A stretch of 64,000 nucleotides of DNA from Stachybotrys elegans (Eukaryota > Ascomycota > Sordariomycetes > Hypocreales > Stachybotryaceae). The notes under the pieces were generated by a model. That model saw only the letters and a program-made list of their open reading frames with translations. It ran no database searches and had not been told where the DNA came from. Made by a program: the position numbers and the translations under genes. Shown here one piece after another: positions 33,154 to 44,000 of this stretch; the first letter of the stretch is position 1, and every line of letters begins with the position of its first letter. The DNA lies in assembly GCA_020746835.1 (NCBI GenBank), contig JAGPNK010000002.1, positions 806,001 through 870,000 on the forward strand. The letters are read 5' to 3'.

Positions 33154-34748
33154 CTATGCTGCATATTGCCCGTCCTCGCCTCCCCGCAGCGCCAACAGAG
33201 CCCTCACGTCGTGCACGTATTGCAGACCCTCGAGGAGCGGTATTAGGTGCATCAAGTCGTTGTCGGTCGGGTCGTTGATCCAGCCCTGGATGGGGATAGC
33301 ATTGTCTGTAATCATGGTTAGTCGTTTGTGATGCCTGTAGCCAGTATGATAGGAGGCTTGCCTTCGTGGAACAGATAGCTCAGCGGACTATTGTCCAGAA
33401 TCATGACGTTGCTCAGGTCCGGCTCCACGGAGCTGAGGTCCTTGATGTATGCGCCCTGACGGTATGTGCAGTGTTGACGGTAGTATCTTGCCGAGAAGAA
33501 CTTGCGTTCCTGCTCGAGCCAGTCAATCACGGGATCGGCATACTCCTGCACCGAGGCCGTGAAGACGACCAGGTTGAACCACTTGCAAACCCTCCGCAGA
33601 AACTCGTCGCAGAACGGCCGCTTGTTGACCCAGTACAATATGGGGTGCTGACCCATGCCGCCCTGGCCGTTGACACCCAGCGACGCAGCATTGAGTCGCA
33701 CCTCGACCATGTGGCCGCTGTTCATCCTGCCCCCCTTGGACATGCTGTGGATGAGCGTCTCGTCCAGATCCAGCACCAGCGTCCTGCGCTGCTTCATCGT
33801 AGGCTCCTTGTTGAGATAGGAGGGTTCCCGCCTGGGGATGAGGGGGCGTGGGGGCGCTGGCGTCTTTGGGTACTTGGTAAGAGCGTTGATGGGCGAGGTG
33901 GGGGACTTGAGGTGTGCAGAGAGGTCGCCTCCCTGGCCGTCGTCTGACTTGGCTCGAGAGACGGACTGGGACTTTCGGTGCTTGCGCTCGCGCATAAGGT
34001 CGTCGTTGTGTAGCTTGATGCGGATGGACCGGCGGGCCGGGTTGATCTCCTCGGGTGGTTGAAGCGATTTGCTTCGTGCATGTCGAGACTTGAAGTTGGC
34101 ATTGTCGTCGGGTTCCGAGTCGGATGACATACCCGACGAGGAGGTTCCGGAAGAATGGCGTGCACGACTAGATTTACGAGAGCCTGAAGCGCGGCGGTCC
34201 GAATGGTGGATGTCGCCATCCTTTTCCGCAGCAGCATAGACATTTTCAGCCTTGAGCTTGGCCGCGTCACCCTTGTGGACAAAGAAGAGCTTCCTCAACT
34301 GTGCAAGAGGTCGAAAATTGCCATCCTCGTCGTAGAGACACGCTATCAGGTAGACGCCAGGGGATGCGAGGGTAGCAAAGACCCAGCGTATAGAGGTGAT
34401 TATGCTCGACATGATATCGCGAGGCAAGGTGTGCCACCAGCTGGAACGCTTGCTGGCAGGGGCGGCGTCATCCCCTAGCAGGGCTGTCTGCTCGGTTGCG
34501 CCGGACTTTTCATCGTCGTGGGGGCGATGGTGAAAGGGGTTGTGGAAGGAGTTGGCACCGTGGTGGTCAAACTTCTCGGTGAGGGTTGTGTCGGCGTCGT
34601 CTTGGTTGGAGGTGATGCCGAGGCCGATGGAGGCTATGCTGTTGGAGCGGCTGGTGGGCGAGGCTTCAGGAGTCGAGGGTGGCGACACACGCGAGGTTAT
34701 GATGTTGAGGGAGTTCATGTTGGACAGGGGGAACAATCCGTGAGGCAT
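33154..34748 (-). CDS. NEM1: NEM1-type CTD-like protein phosphatase (nuclear envelope/ER)
   Basis: Two exons, complement(33154..33305, 33362..34748), encode 512 aa (an alternative start at 34718 would drop ten residues). The 56-nt intron begins GCAAGC rather than GT and ends GATTACAG, with a CTAAC branch site; the join restores YLFHEDNAIPIQGWINDP. Domains: a Ser/Thr-rich N-terminus, a membrane anchor (SIITSIRWVFATLASPGVYL, about 114-133), a long disordered RS-rich region, then the FCP1-like HAD domain with the catalytic motif DLDET at about 325-329 (LVLDLDETLIHS), YWVNKRPFCDEFL and FTASVQEYADPVID. Nem1, with Spo7, dephosphorylates the phosphatidate phosphatase Pah1 and so steers phosphatidic acid toward triacylglycerol. 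SPO7 itself is not seen here. Confidence 0.95.
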
Positions 34749-37222
34749 TGGAGGCGATGGGGAATGGGTTGACTACTGGGATGGCGAGCGCAGATGAAGG
34801 CTTCCCCGGAGGCCCAGCGGCCCGTCGGAGTGGACTGAGAACCCAAAGGCCAAACTTGCGACGAAGGACAGGACCACGCGTGGACAGGTAGGGAGGGAGC
34901 GAGGATCGTGGTACGAAATCGAGTTGTGAGGGGGAAAGTCTCGGGCAGAAAAGAGCGAATACAGGGTCACCGGTCGATCCAGGGGGAGAGAGGACGGAGG
35001 GGAGGGGGAGAGGCGTCGTGAGAATTTGGTGTGTGTTTGTGGTTGAGTTTGAGGCTTCGCGAAGGAGTGCAAGTGCAGAGCAAGCGGGACGAGCGATGAG
35101 CGATGAGCGCACGAACGCACGAGCGTCAAGCTACCTATAACTTACAGGCAGGGCTAAACTGGAAGTGACCTGGGCCCAGACATTTTAGTGGAAGGGGGGA
35201 AGAGGAGGGCGCTGGCGGGTCCCCTTACCACTACTAGAGAGGGTGTCGGCATGTACCTCGGAGTACAGGGTACATATTTCTGGACCTCGAGCGGTTGAGT
35301 TTACTTCAGACGATGCATTGTTTTACCGGGTGACATGCAGCGGACGAGACGACTACAAATTCATTAGCTGGCGACTATAGGCTACTCGCACGGATGGCCA
35401 TGGGGGAAGCGAATAGATGGTGCACGGAAAGCTTGGGGCGTCTCGGGCGCACAGCATGGGCCGCAATAGATGGATGACGGCAAGGGCAGAGGCCTAGTAC
35501 CTGGTAGTAGGCTGGTGACCGGCCCATGATGCTTGAGCATTGGTTCACGTGTTGGTCTGGCCAGGGACTGCCGGGGCGAGTCCAAGTATCGGGTACCAGG
35601 CTTCTCAGTCCCAATACGGGCTACATGTAGAGGAGGGGGGCACTCAAGCACTGAAGAGGATGGGTGCATGAGGGTTCAGTGAATGAGGTGACGAAACATC
35701 CAATCACCAGTCGAGACCCGGTAGCTCGATTGCCACGCCTCTTTGCTTTGCCTCACTTTTTCTTTCTTTTTTTTCTCCCTCACTTTTTTTGCTTTCTTTC
35801 TTCTTTTCTTTCTAAAACCGCTAGCTGAGCTAGGACAATCTAAAACGACGAGGACCGTATCCAAGCTCCTAAAGGTGAGGCGGCTAGCTCCAAGGCGAGC
35901 GCGCACAAGAAAGAAGAAGAGAGAGAGAGAGATGGATTTGGACGTCAGAATAATCCAAAGTCATTATGGAATGAAGGAATGACCTGAAAATGGGCCGCCG
36001 GGATGGTGGGGGAAACACCAACCAATTGTTGGGGAGCCCCGGCGCGGCACATGTCAAAGTCCAGACAAGGAATCCTGCAAACTTCTTTGGGCCGTCGTTG
36101 AAGTGTCCAGGATAATTTTTTTTTGGTCTGGTATGGATCGGCATGCTATGCAGTGCAGCGCTCCCTTGTGAGACATATACCGGCCATGGTCACGATCTCG
36201 TGAGCCAGCTCGCGTCTATGTTCTGGGGGAGTTGAAGATGTCGTATGCTGTGGCCAGCGACGGCTTTATTAGCCATGCCGTATTGGATGACTGTCGGCCG
36301 GGCCGTTTTTAGGCGCATACGGAGCAGGGGGAGTCGTCTGACGATGCGTCGGGACCAATTCGTTGAGAGCTCAACGTCGCCAAGCACAAGACCCTTCCAT
36401 CTTCCATGGCCTCTGTTGCGGGCTATCGACAGGTAAATTAATTGCTGCCTCCCTCGGTGGCCAGGGTGGCCCGGCATGCCCACCACGGCAATACAGGAGA
36501 TATCTTGCTTTCCCCTCTCGCGGGCTATCCCTTGGCTCCTGGACAAAAAGCCCAGCCATCAGCCCGCCGGCTTGCATACTTATCTGCATCGAGCTGCAGC
36601 TGATCTGCATGGCTCGACGCTGCGACACTCCACGCCGGCGCAGACTGCAGCCAGCCAGCCCACAGCCGTTTGCAATCCACCGCAAGTAGAGGTCCGACAA
36701 GTGTCTTCTCCCGTCGACTCGAGCAGCGGGCGGTACTGCAGTCTCGGCCTCCTTATCGCACACACCGGTGCGGCTAAGCATGCATGTGTGCTGCGGCGTC
36801 TCGACCAATGGCATCCCGCCGACGGCAAACATGCGCAAGGGAACCGTTGAACGTTAACTCCTCCTGTCGTCCTTGTCGTGGTAGCCCATGAGACCCCGCA
36901 TCGTCCATCGTGGGCCATCGTGGCCGGGCGAGAGAAAGCCCGGCAGAAGACGTACCGTTGGCTGCCGGGGGCATGTCGCATGTCACATCCCAGTGTGGCA
37001 TGACGAGACTTTGCAGCAATCCTGGCCATCTCGACAGCACGTGTTGCGACGAATTGGGCACCTCTCCGATCCCCCTCCACACGATACTGCCTCGCTCGCC
37101 GTGTATCCGTCTTTTCTTTGCCGTCGTCTTTCCAGACCACCATCACCCCTTGTCCATTTTGTGTCTATCGATTCGGCCCCTACGCGTCAGTTTTCTTGTG
37201 CATAACGCACCTCCCGAGACAG

Positions 37223-37230
37223 TATAAAAG
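37223..37230 (+). promoter_or_regulatory. TATA box of an unknown transcript
   Basis: The sequence TATAAAAG stands in a pyrimidine-rich context after a CCCGAGACAG run. It is the same octamer as the glucuronan lyase TATA box 1.2 kb to the right. No convincing protein is found downstream, so a noncoding transcript, a gene with poorly visible exons, or chance are all possible. Confidence 0.4.
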
Positions 37231-38408
37231 TCTTAGACCCGGGCCCATCTTCAATTGCAAGTCTCAGGATCCTCTGCAAGTTTCGACCCACTCCCGCCCT
37301 GCCCTCCAGCGCATTCCGCCCTATTTATTACTTTGTTTCATCCGATACACGGATACGCGGACAGCATCGCAGTCAAGAATCCTCATCGCGTTCGCGCGGC
37401 AGACGTGGAATTGGCGAGGGACGCGCGCATCTTACCACCCAAGGGACGTTGCACGTTCCATTGCATCAGGCGACCCTCTCTTTTGATCAAGCCGAGTCTT
37501 CTCAGAGTGCTAGAGTGAAGCGAGCGTGTCTCCCCATGCGCATACTCTAAGCTGACTAGTCTTTGGAGTCCGTAATACTGTAAGCCCGTATCCCGTACGC
37601 CGCATGTGCCCCTGGAGAACTGAATCGGTAAAGTGGGACAACCCTCCATCCCTTAGAGATAGTACACATTGTCATGTTCTTCTATTTCCATCTATTGCCG
37701 AACGCCGAGTTGAACCCTGCTATAGCGGGCAAGCCCGGACACGAGGCAGCCAGACTTTTGGTGTTGTCTTTTCAGCCTGCCTAACTGGTCATGTTTGCCC
37801 GATCTAGCTCGTCTTCAACCACGAGCTTGAAGGCCAGAATTGTACACTGATAAGCTTTGTCAAGGGGTAGCAAGCTCGCAACTTCTTCCCTAACAATAGT
37901 GACTGCGGCCAAAAATCAAAATCAAAATCAGGCACATGATGTTTCGTAACAGAACTATTATCAGATTATTAAACGCAGCAACATTGGCTTGTAGAAACCA
38001 TCCGTCGAGGACTCAGGTCATGCCAAAACAGCAACGAGCACAAGGTGACCATAGCTTGGCATTTACGATAAAAGGTAACTGAGCTTCTTTCGACAGCCAA
38101 GACTTGCAAGTATCGGCTCATTTCTTCTATCTTGATATCAAAACTGCCATGTTTTGCTGCGACAGAACAGTTTCAGTCTACACTCGCGAGCCATGACCAA
38201 GCCTCTCGTCGCCGAGATACCCATGTTAGGCATCTCAGCTCGATGTAGGATCGGCTACATTGCATGGGGAAGTTACCTCAAACAAATGCAACCCAGAATG
38301 TAACCCGGGGATGACGGCTTTCCCAATGGGGAATGTCGTTTCAAGTCACATACGAGCTGGCGCCTATTTTGAATACAACGTGAATAACCGAGTAGGCGTT
38401 TGACAAGC

Positions 38409-38416
38409 TATAAAAG
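38409..38416 (+). promoter_or_regulatory. TATA box of the glucuronan lyase gene
   Basis: TATAAAAG lies 76-83 nt before the lyase ATG, an ordinary position. At 38305-38310 the sequence CCGGGG fits the CreA/Mig1 consensus SYGGRG, about 180 nt before the ATG, and CCAAT is close by at 38322-38326. Carbon catabolite repression of the gene would fit the product but is inference from one six-base match. Confidence 0.6.
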
Positions 38417-38491
38417 AAGGCCATCTTCTTTGCAATATGGAACGTTTTGAGAACAGCCACTCGCTATTTCAATATCTGCAGCATCTTCATC

Positions 38492-39265
38492 ATGGTTTCC
38501 ATCAAGTCTCTCATTCTCGCCGTTGCGACCCTTCCCCTGGCATCCCAAGCCACCAGGATCTTTTACAACCAAGGCACTCTAAGCGGCTGGGACAATGTCT
38601 TCCAAGAACACAACGGCCGCGTCTCTGAGCGGACCAATGTCGTCTACAGCGGCTCGTCTGCGCTCAAGATGGAGCAGACGTTTGATCCCAGCTACAATGG
38701 GCGCTACCACTCCGAGGTGCGCCACAACAACGGATACAGGCGCAACGACAACCGCTATTACGGCTTCGCCTTTCGCCTCTCCGAGGGCTGGCAGTTCCAG
38801 ACGCAGTCCTATAACATTGCTCAGTTCATCGCCAGGCGCCCTGGTGCGGGCTGCGGCGGCGACGACTTCATGCCATCGACCATGGTGTGGATCGAGGGGA
38901 ACAGGCTCAAGACTCGCTACGTCAACGGACCCTACAGCCAGCCCAACTGCAACCGCGGCGGCGAGTGGTCCATTGACGTGGGCGAGATTGCGGCCGGCGC
39001 CTGGCACACGGTCGTTATTCACATGAACTGGCGCAGCGATAGCTCAGGTGCGATGGAGGTCTGGCTCGACGGATCGCGTACCGTGAGCCGCTCGGGCGTG
39101 GCTACGACGACAAGCGACGACTTTACCTTTGAGTTCCGCGTTGGTCTGTATGCCAACGGTTGGTTTGATCGTCCTGGCATGGTCGGTAGCCAGGGCTTCC
39201 GGGAGATTTGGATGGATGAAATTGCCATTGGTACAACATATGCGGATGTCAACCCGCGTGGTTAA
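38492..39265 (+). CDS. Secreted glucuronan lyase, polysaccharide lyase family 20
   Basis: One exon, 257 aa, from ATG 38492 (MVSIKSLILAV). An upstream in-frame ATG adds 15 non-signal residues, so the second start is used. A signal peptide of about 20 residues (LILAVATLPLASQA, cleavage before TRIFYN) is followed by the mature enzyme: RIFYNQGTLSGWDNV, SSALKMEQTFDPSY and GRYHSEVRHNNGY, which match the beta-jelly-roll PL20 family; Trichoderma glucuronan lyase is 258 aa. Conserved aromatic and His residues around RYHSEVRH and IHMNW probably form the catalytic groove. It cleaves beta-1,4-glucuronan by beta-elimination. A candidate CreA site and TATA box are upstream. No other carbohydrate-active gene is close. 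Confidence 0.92.
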   Translation: MVSIKSLILAVATLPLASQATRIFYNQGTLSGWDNVFQEHNGRVSERTNVVYSGSSALKMEQTFDPSYNGRYHSEVRHNNGYRRNDNRYYGFAFRLSEGWQFQTQSYNIAQFIARRPGAGCGGDDFMPSTMVWIEGNRLKTRYVNGPYSQPNCNRGGEWSIDVGEIAAGAWHTVVIHMNWRSDSSGAMEVWLDGSRTVSRSGVATTTSDDFTFEFRVGLYANGWFDRPGMVGSQGFREIWMDEIAIGTTYADVNPRG

Positions 39266-40072
39266 CATGTAGTGGTAAAGGTTGATTTGGCGGCTTGACA
39301 AGAGGTCAGCGATGGGATGGAAACACTCACAGTTGAAGGATTGAGTATTGTTGTTTTCGGTGAGGCCAGGATGCTTGACTCATCAGGTTACTGTTTATCT
39401 TGTGAGATTAGTAGAATATGTCAGATAGGAGAAGAAAAAATCAAAGAAAACCATCAAGGAACAAGAAGAATAGATTGATAGGAAAGGCACTGAAATAGAT
39501 GGTTAGCTGAAATAGAGGGCATCGCCAATCAGAACAGGACAAGGGCAGAGCAGAGAGGGGTTCTGGGAGCAGCATTATTGTCGCGGATGTTGCCTAAAAC
39601 AGACAGAGTTTTGAGACAGAGTTTGATTGTGCTGGTCATCTGAGAAGGCGTAATTTGCATGGCTGGATGAATCTTATTCTGATGCAAGTGGGTGATGGAA
39701 GGCTTGAATCGCCCAGAGACACGGGCTGTGATTGGCTGGATGTTATAGGGCAGGCAGCGAGTGAATGGTGGGGGTTCGCCCGCAAACTTGTGCCCCACCA
39801 TGCCTTTATGCACGTAACGCACCTGTGCTGTAAGTCCGGCCGGCAATGACAGAATTGAGTCACGATTGTCATCTCGCACACAAGCTTTTCTCCTGCAAAC
39901 CACACTTTTCTCTCTCCTCCCGACGGCCTCCCATCACCAAAGACGGTCCGTTTCCACTGCCTGAAAACTCCCCATTTCCAACACAACACCGCGGCTCACT
40001 CGAATTCCCTCCGCGACACTTTCTCCGCACGCCATTCAGCCGTCCTCAAAGAGGGGGAGAGAGAGCACCACG
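39266..40072. other. Intergenic region
   Basis: This region carries the lyase 3' UTR and the promoter of GCD7. The 120 bases before the ATG are C-rich on the coding strand. No other gene is seen. Confidence 0.45.
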
Positions 40073-41559
40073 ATGCCCTCCGTCACTGCGGGCTATGCGC
40101 CCGACTTGGAGAAATACCTCAAGTCCCTCAAGGGCCAACCATTGGAGGCTTCTGTCGAAACCCTGATATCGTGCGAATCCCCAGGTCCATTTTGGGAAAT
40201 ACTCTCGGCGTTGCTGACCTTGTGCTAGCCTGTTGAAAAGAAGACAGATCAGAGGGTCGGAGCCGTGCGCCGTAGCCACAGCCCACATCCTCCTCCAGGT
40301 CGTCGCCAAGTCGAAATGGCAAGACGTAGACACCCTCCTCCGGAACGTAAGCGAAACGGGCCGCCGCCTCGTCCAGGCGCAGCCAAACGAGCTCGTCGTG
40401 GCCAACATAGTGCGCCGCGTCCTGGGCCTGATCCGCGATGAGGCCGCCGAGGATCGGAATGACCCCTCCAGCGAAACGGCCACCGACGCCCAGATGACAC
40501 CGACCGACGCCGTATCTACCGCCTCCAACCAGCCCCAATGGACAACGTCCACATTCACGAAGCAGGACTCGTCAGGAGACTACATCACCAACAGCGCCAA
40601 GGCACCACCAAGGCCCAGCCCGCTGGCCTCGTACAGCTCCATCAACGTACCCAAGACGCTATTCCACCTTCTTGCCACCTCCTCTCCCCTCGACAATGAA
40701 GGAGCGAGCCGCAGCCCCTTGGCAAACTCGGGCACCTCGACGCCGACGTGGAAGAATACGTCGAGCCAAGTACACGCACTGCGATCCGAAGTGATTGATG
40801 GTATAGAGGAGATCAAGGATGAGATCAGCCAGGTGGATGACCAGATCGCAACGCAGGCCGAGGTGCAGATCCACCCCGGCGACTACATCCTCGTCCACCA
40901 GCCTTCTCCAACGGTCGAGCGCTTCATCCTGCGCGCAGCGCTAAAGCGTAGATTTACCGTCCTCATCGCAACAGAAGCCACGCGGGATCCCTCTGGAGAG
41001 GTCCCCCATGCTGCCCTAAGAAAGCGACTTACCGCCGCAGGCATCCAGTCCGTCAACATATTTAACAATGGCGTCAAAGCCTACATGTCGCGCGTAGCCA
41101 AGGTGATCCTTGGTGCCAGAGCCATCATCGCCGACGGCGGAGTCATGACAGACGCTGGCGCGGCAGCCATCGCCCGATCAGCAAAGGACCACGGCACGGC
41201 TGTCGTCGTCCTGGGTGGTGTCTACAAGCTCAGCCCGATAACGCCGGATAGCGAGGATTCTCTCATTGAATGGGGCAGCTCGTCAAATTTTGTCCGCTTC
41301 TCCAACGGGCCCATCGTGAGCAACGTAGACATCCGGAGTGCCGTCACGGAGCTGGTACCCTCCCAGTTCATCGACACCTACATCACCAACCTGTAAGTGA
41401 CTCACGCGCACGCGCACTCGCATACACATTGACGGATGCACATTTGGTTTGTACGTATTGCTGACCACGAGGCTAACCAGCGGCACTCACTCCCGCGACC
41501 ATCTCCCAAGCTTGATTGCCGACCACTACAAAGAGGAGGATGTCAACCTGCTCCTGTAG
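40073..41559 (+). CDS. GCD7: eIF2B beta subunit (GCD7)
   Basis: Three exons, 40073..40170, 40229..41392, 41481..41559, encode 446 aa. Exon 1 starts MPSVTAGYAPDLEKYLKSLKG. A 58-nt intron (GTGCGA...TGCTAG) joins TLIS to LLKRRQIRGSEPCAVATA, which restores the family sequence. A low-complexity Ser/Pro/Thr part follows (about 130-200). The conserved C-terminal regulatory-subunit domain shows HPGDYILVHQPSPTVERF, the block FTVLIATEATRDPS, NIFNNGVKAYMSRVAKVILGA and ADGGVMTDAGAAAIA. The 88-nt last intron (GTAAGT, CTAACCAG) joins ITN to LGTHSRDHLPSLIADHYKEEDVNLLL. eIF2B is the nucleotide exchange factor of eIF2, and the alpha-beta-delta trimer senses eIF2 phosphorylation. Confidence 0.96.
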
Positions 41560-42089
41560 GGCGGGCACTCGCCAGTAGTGCTGACGACAAGTGGTAATCC
41601 GGGAGACTATTCACCACGGCCAGGTAAGCTAGGGAAACGAAGGAGGGGTCTGGTCTCGTCTGACCCTCTCATGATCTTATTTTATTCGTCGTGGCCGGGC
41701 GGGCCGCGAATGCAGTGACGCGCGCCGCCACGAAACGAGCCACCCAAGCAATGACGCGGCTTTTTGAGTGAGGCAAGAAGCTTTTTAGCCAGGGGAGGAG
41801 ATTATGTACAATACGTTACATACCACCTACAGGTCAGCCGCCAATCAAGACGACAAGGCAGCAGCCGTTAGTTGAGAGTCGGCAATAGATCCCCATTACT
41901 GCCTGTTGTTGCCCCGCGCTCAACGTTGTACAAGAAGAAACTGGTGCCCCGCGCCTTTATCTCGTCGCGCATCGCAGCTCACTAGCATCAGTCTTTTGTG
42001 TGCTATCCCGAGTGGTCTATACCCTCACAGCTCACATAACGTAGCATACGCTTTCATCTCACCACGACAACCCCTCTGAGCACACAATC
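41560..42089. other. Intergenic region
   Basis: This gap holds the GCD7 3' UTR and the upstream region of the next gene. No gene, TATA box or repeat is supported. Confidence 0.45.
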
Positions 42090-44000
42090 ATGGGTGGCGG
42101 AGACAATCTTCCCGACAGTGTGCAAAACAGGCATACCGGCCACGGCTCCAACGAGGCGCCCCCTCCTCCGTACACCGAGACAGACATCTACTCCAATTCC
42201 GGCGGCCCTCGCACTCCCCCGTTGGCAACTGTGTCCGCCCGTGCCGTCGACGATGACGGCGCCTCGCGCATCTCCTCCTCTGTTGACGGCGGTGTTCTTA
42301 CACCCACCTCCACCGCATACGCGGCGACAAGCCCCCAGCAGCCGGCATCCTCAGCCGCCGCCAGCTTCTTCCAAGACCGCCCGCCGCCAGCCGTCCCGCC
42401 GCAGGGTGTCATCGAGCACTACATGACGGTGCACGCGACCTCCGAGGCGGGCGATTTCCCGTACGCGGTCGACTTGGCGGCCCGCGATGTGGATGCGCAG
42501 GACTGGGCGACCTTTGTCAATTTCTTGCTTCCCCGGCATGCGGAGCGGGAGAATGACGCCGTCGCGGATCGGAAGATGAGGTCTCTTGCCGACGAGAAAT
42601 CCCCGGCACCCTCGGAGACGCATGCCTACGCTCGTTCGCAGCTTGACCAGCTCCAAGGGGATGCCTCCGATGGCGGTGGTCTCGATATGGTGCAGTTTGC
42701 GCAGCACGCCGAGGAGACAGTGCAGGAGTGGAATACCAACTTCTTCCATCCGCGCGGCATAGCTATCCATCTAAACTTGCCTGACAGCACACCCTCTGCT
42801 CAGCAAAGCCGTGAGACTCCGACTCCAACGCCTGGAGTGGGCGGCGGCAGCTGGAGCCAGAGATTTGGTGGCTTCCAGATGGATAACGACGGGATTCGGT
42901 ACGGCAATCAATTCGTAATGGATAGCAACGGCATCCGGATTGGAGGGTTGGTTATGGACAGCGCCGGAATTCGTATGGGTCACTCCACGAGAGAAGAACC
43001 TGATATCCGGGCCCGTCAAAGTCCCATGCCGCAGACGTCACAGCACCCCTCTGGACCGCCTCCATGGAACGACGCCTATTATGGCCGGGGCAGAATGCCT
43101 CAGCCCGGCGGCCCCAGGCATCGCCGTGACTCCTCCTCTTCCTCTACGTCCTCCGACTCAAGTTCCTCCAGCGAGTCCTCGGTAGGCTCAGTCCCAGACC
43201 ACGACGACCTCAACGAGCGGCAGCTGCCCATGTACACGGCGCGCCTGCAGGTGTGGCTCCGTTCGCCAGACGAGATACGCACGAGGGCCGACGTCAAGCA
43301 GCTCAAGGCGGACCTCAAGGCTGTCAAGCGCGAGCCTGGCGGTCCCGAAGTCAACGTCAAGGCGCTCCGGGCCGAGGCCAAGGCTACCAGGAAGGAGTGG
43401 AGGCAGCTACAGAAGCAACAGAGAAAGGCGCGGCGCGAGGTTCGCAAGGAGAATCGTAAGAGGAAGAATGAGGAGCGCAAGAGGAGGAAAGAAGAGCGCA
43501 AGATGCACAGAAAGGCAAAGAGGGAAGGCAAAAGGCCTCAGAGACCTGATGCGCATCATTGGGCGCCGCCTCCTCATCCTCACATGCCACCTCACATGCC
43601 TTGCCACCACGGACCGCCTCGAGGATTCCCCTTTGATCACCACCCACCGCACCCCATGAGCTGGACCGCACCAGGCGCAAGCTTCCCCCCGCCACCACCA
43701 CCCTTCGCCCCATACAACCCCTTTGGCGGACCCGGCGGACACAACAACGGCCCAGAGGCACCGCGGCAACAGCCCGGCAACGCATCGCCACCACCGCCGC
43801 CGCCTGCCGGACCAGCGGCGGAAGCGCTGCAGCGGGCGGCAGACAGCCTGGAGGCGCAGATCAGGCGCAAGACAGCCATAGCGGCGGACACGGAGGACAG
43901 CACGGTGCGGGCGGCGCTCGAGAAGGAGGTCCAGGCGCTGAACATGGCGTTGGAGGGCATGCGCATGTCCATGCCGCCGGGTGGCGGCGCGGATCTGTGA
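42090..44000 (+). CDS. Disordered protein with MDxxGIRxG repeats and basic coiled coil
   Basis: One exon encodes 636 aa from ATG 42090. I do not recognise the function; similar sequences in Sordariomycetes carry vague 'RING finger' names, but I see no RING Cys/His pattern. From N to C: a Pro/Ser/Thr-rich tail with PPPPYTE (a possible PY motif for WW domains or Nedd4-type ligases), a conserved patch VIEHYMTVHATSEAGDFPYAVDLAARDVDAQDWATFVNFLL cut here into pieces (about residues 110-150), three copies of MDxxGIRxG starting at residues 264, 277 and 289, a Ser run near 355, a strongly basic coiled coil (about 430-480, many Lys/Arg/Glu), a His/Pro-rich section, and a C-terminal helix. The gene has very high GC. 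Role unknown. Confidence 0.8.
   Translation: MGGGDNLPDSVQNRHTGHGSNEAPPPPYTETDIYSNSGGPRTPPLATVSARAVDDDGASRISSSVDGGVLTPTSTAYAATSPQQPASSAAASFFQDRPPPAVPPQGVIEHYMTVHATSEAGDFPYAVDLAARDVDAQDWATFVNFLLPRHAERENDAVADRKMRSLADEKSPAPSETHAYARSQLDQLQGDASDGGGLDMVQFAQHAEETVQEWNTNFFHPRGIAIHLNLPDSTPSAQQSRETPTPTPGVGGGSWSQRFGGFQMDNDGIRYGNQFVMDSNGIRIGGLVMDSAGIRMGHSTREEPDIRARQSPMPQTSQHPSGPPPWNDAYYGRGRMPQPGGPRHRRDSSSSSTSSDSSSSSESSVGSVPDHDDLNERQLPMYTARLQVWLRSPDEIRTRADVKQLKADLKAVKREPGGPEVNVKALRAEAKATRKEWRQLQKQQRKARREVRKENRKRKNEERKRRKEERKMHRKAKREGKRPQRPDAHHWAPPPHPHMPPHMPCHHGPPRGFPFDHHPPHPMSWTAPGASFPPPPPPFAPYNPFGGPGGHNNGPEAPRQQPGNASPPPPPPAGPAAEALQRAADSLEAQIRRKTAIAADTEDSTVRAALEKEVQALNMALEGMRMSMPPGGGADL

Larger units (their letters stand above)
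34749..38491. other. Large divergent intergenic region NEM1 / glucuronan lyase
   Basis: This stretch of 3.7 kb has no recognisable gene. The longest frames (36888-37205, 36580-37146 minus, 37118-37486) lack family resemblance. Features seen: T-rich, CT-rich and GA-rich stretches at 35760-35930, a TATA box at 37223 followed by no identifiable coding gene, and a TATA box with a CreA-like site just upstream of the lyase. The left end is NEM1 leader. Confidence 0.4.

Noticed and set aside
36888..37486. Overlapping plus-strand frames around the isolated TATA box
   Set aside because: They begin upstream of the TATA box or share its region in several frames, with no coding character or family match.
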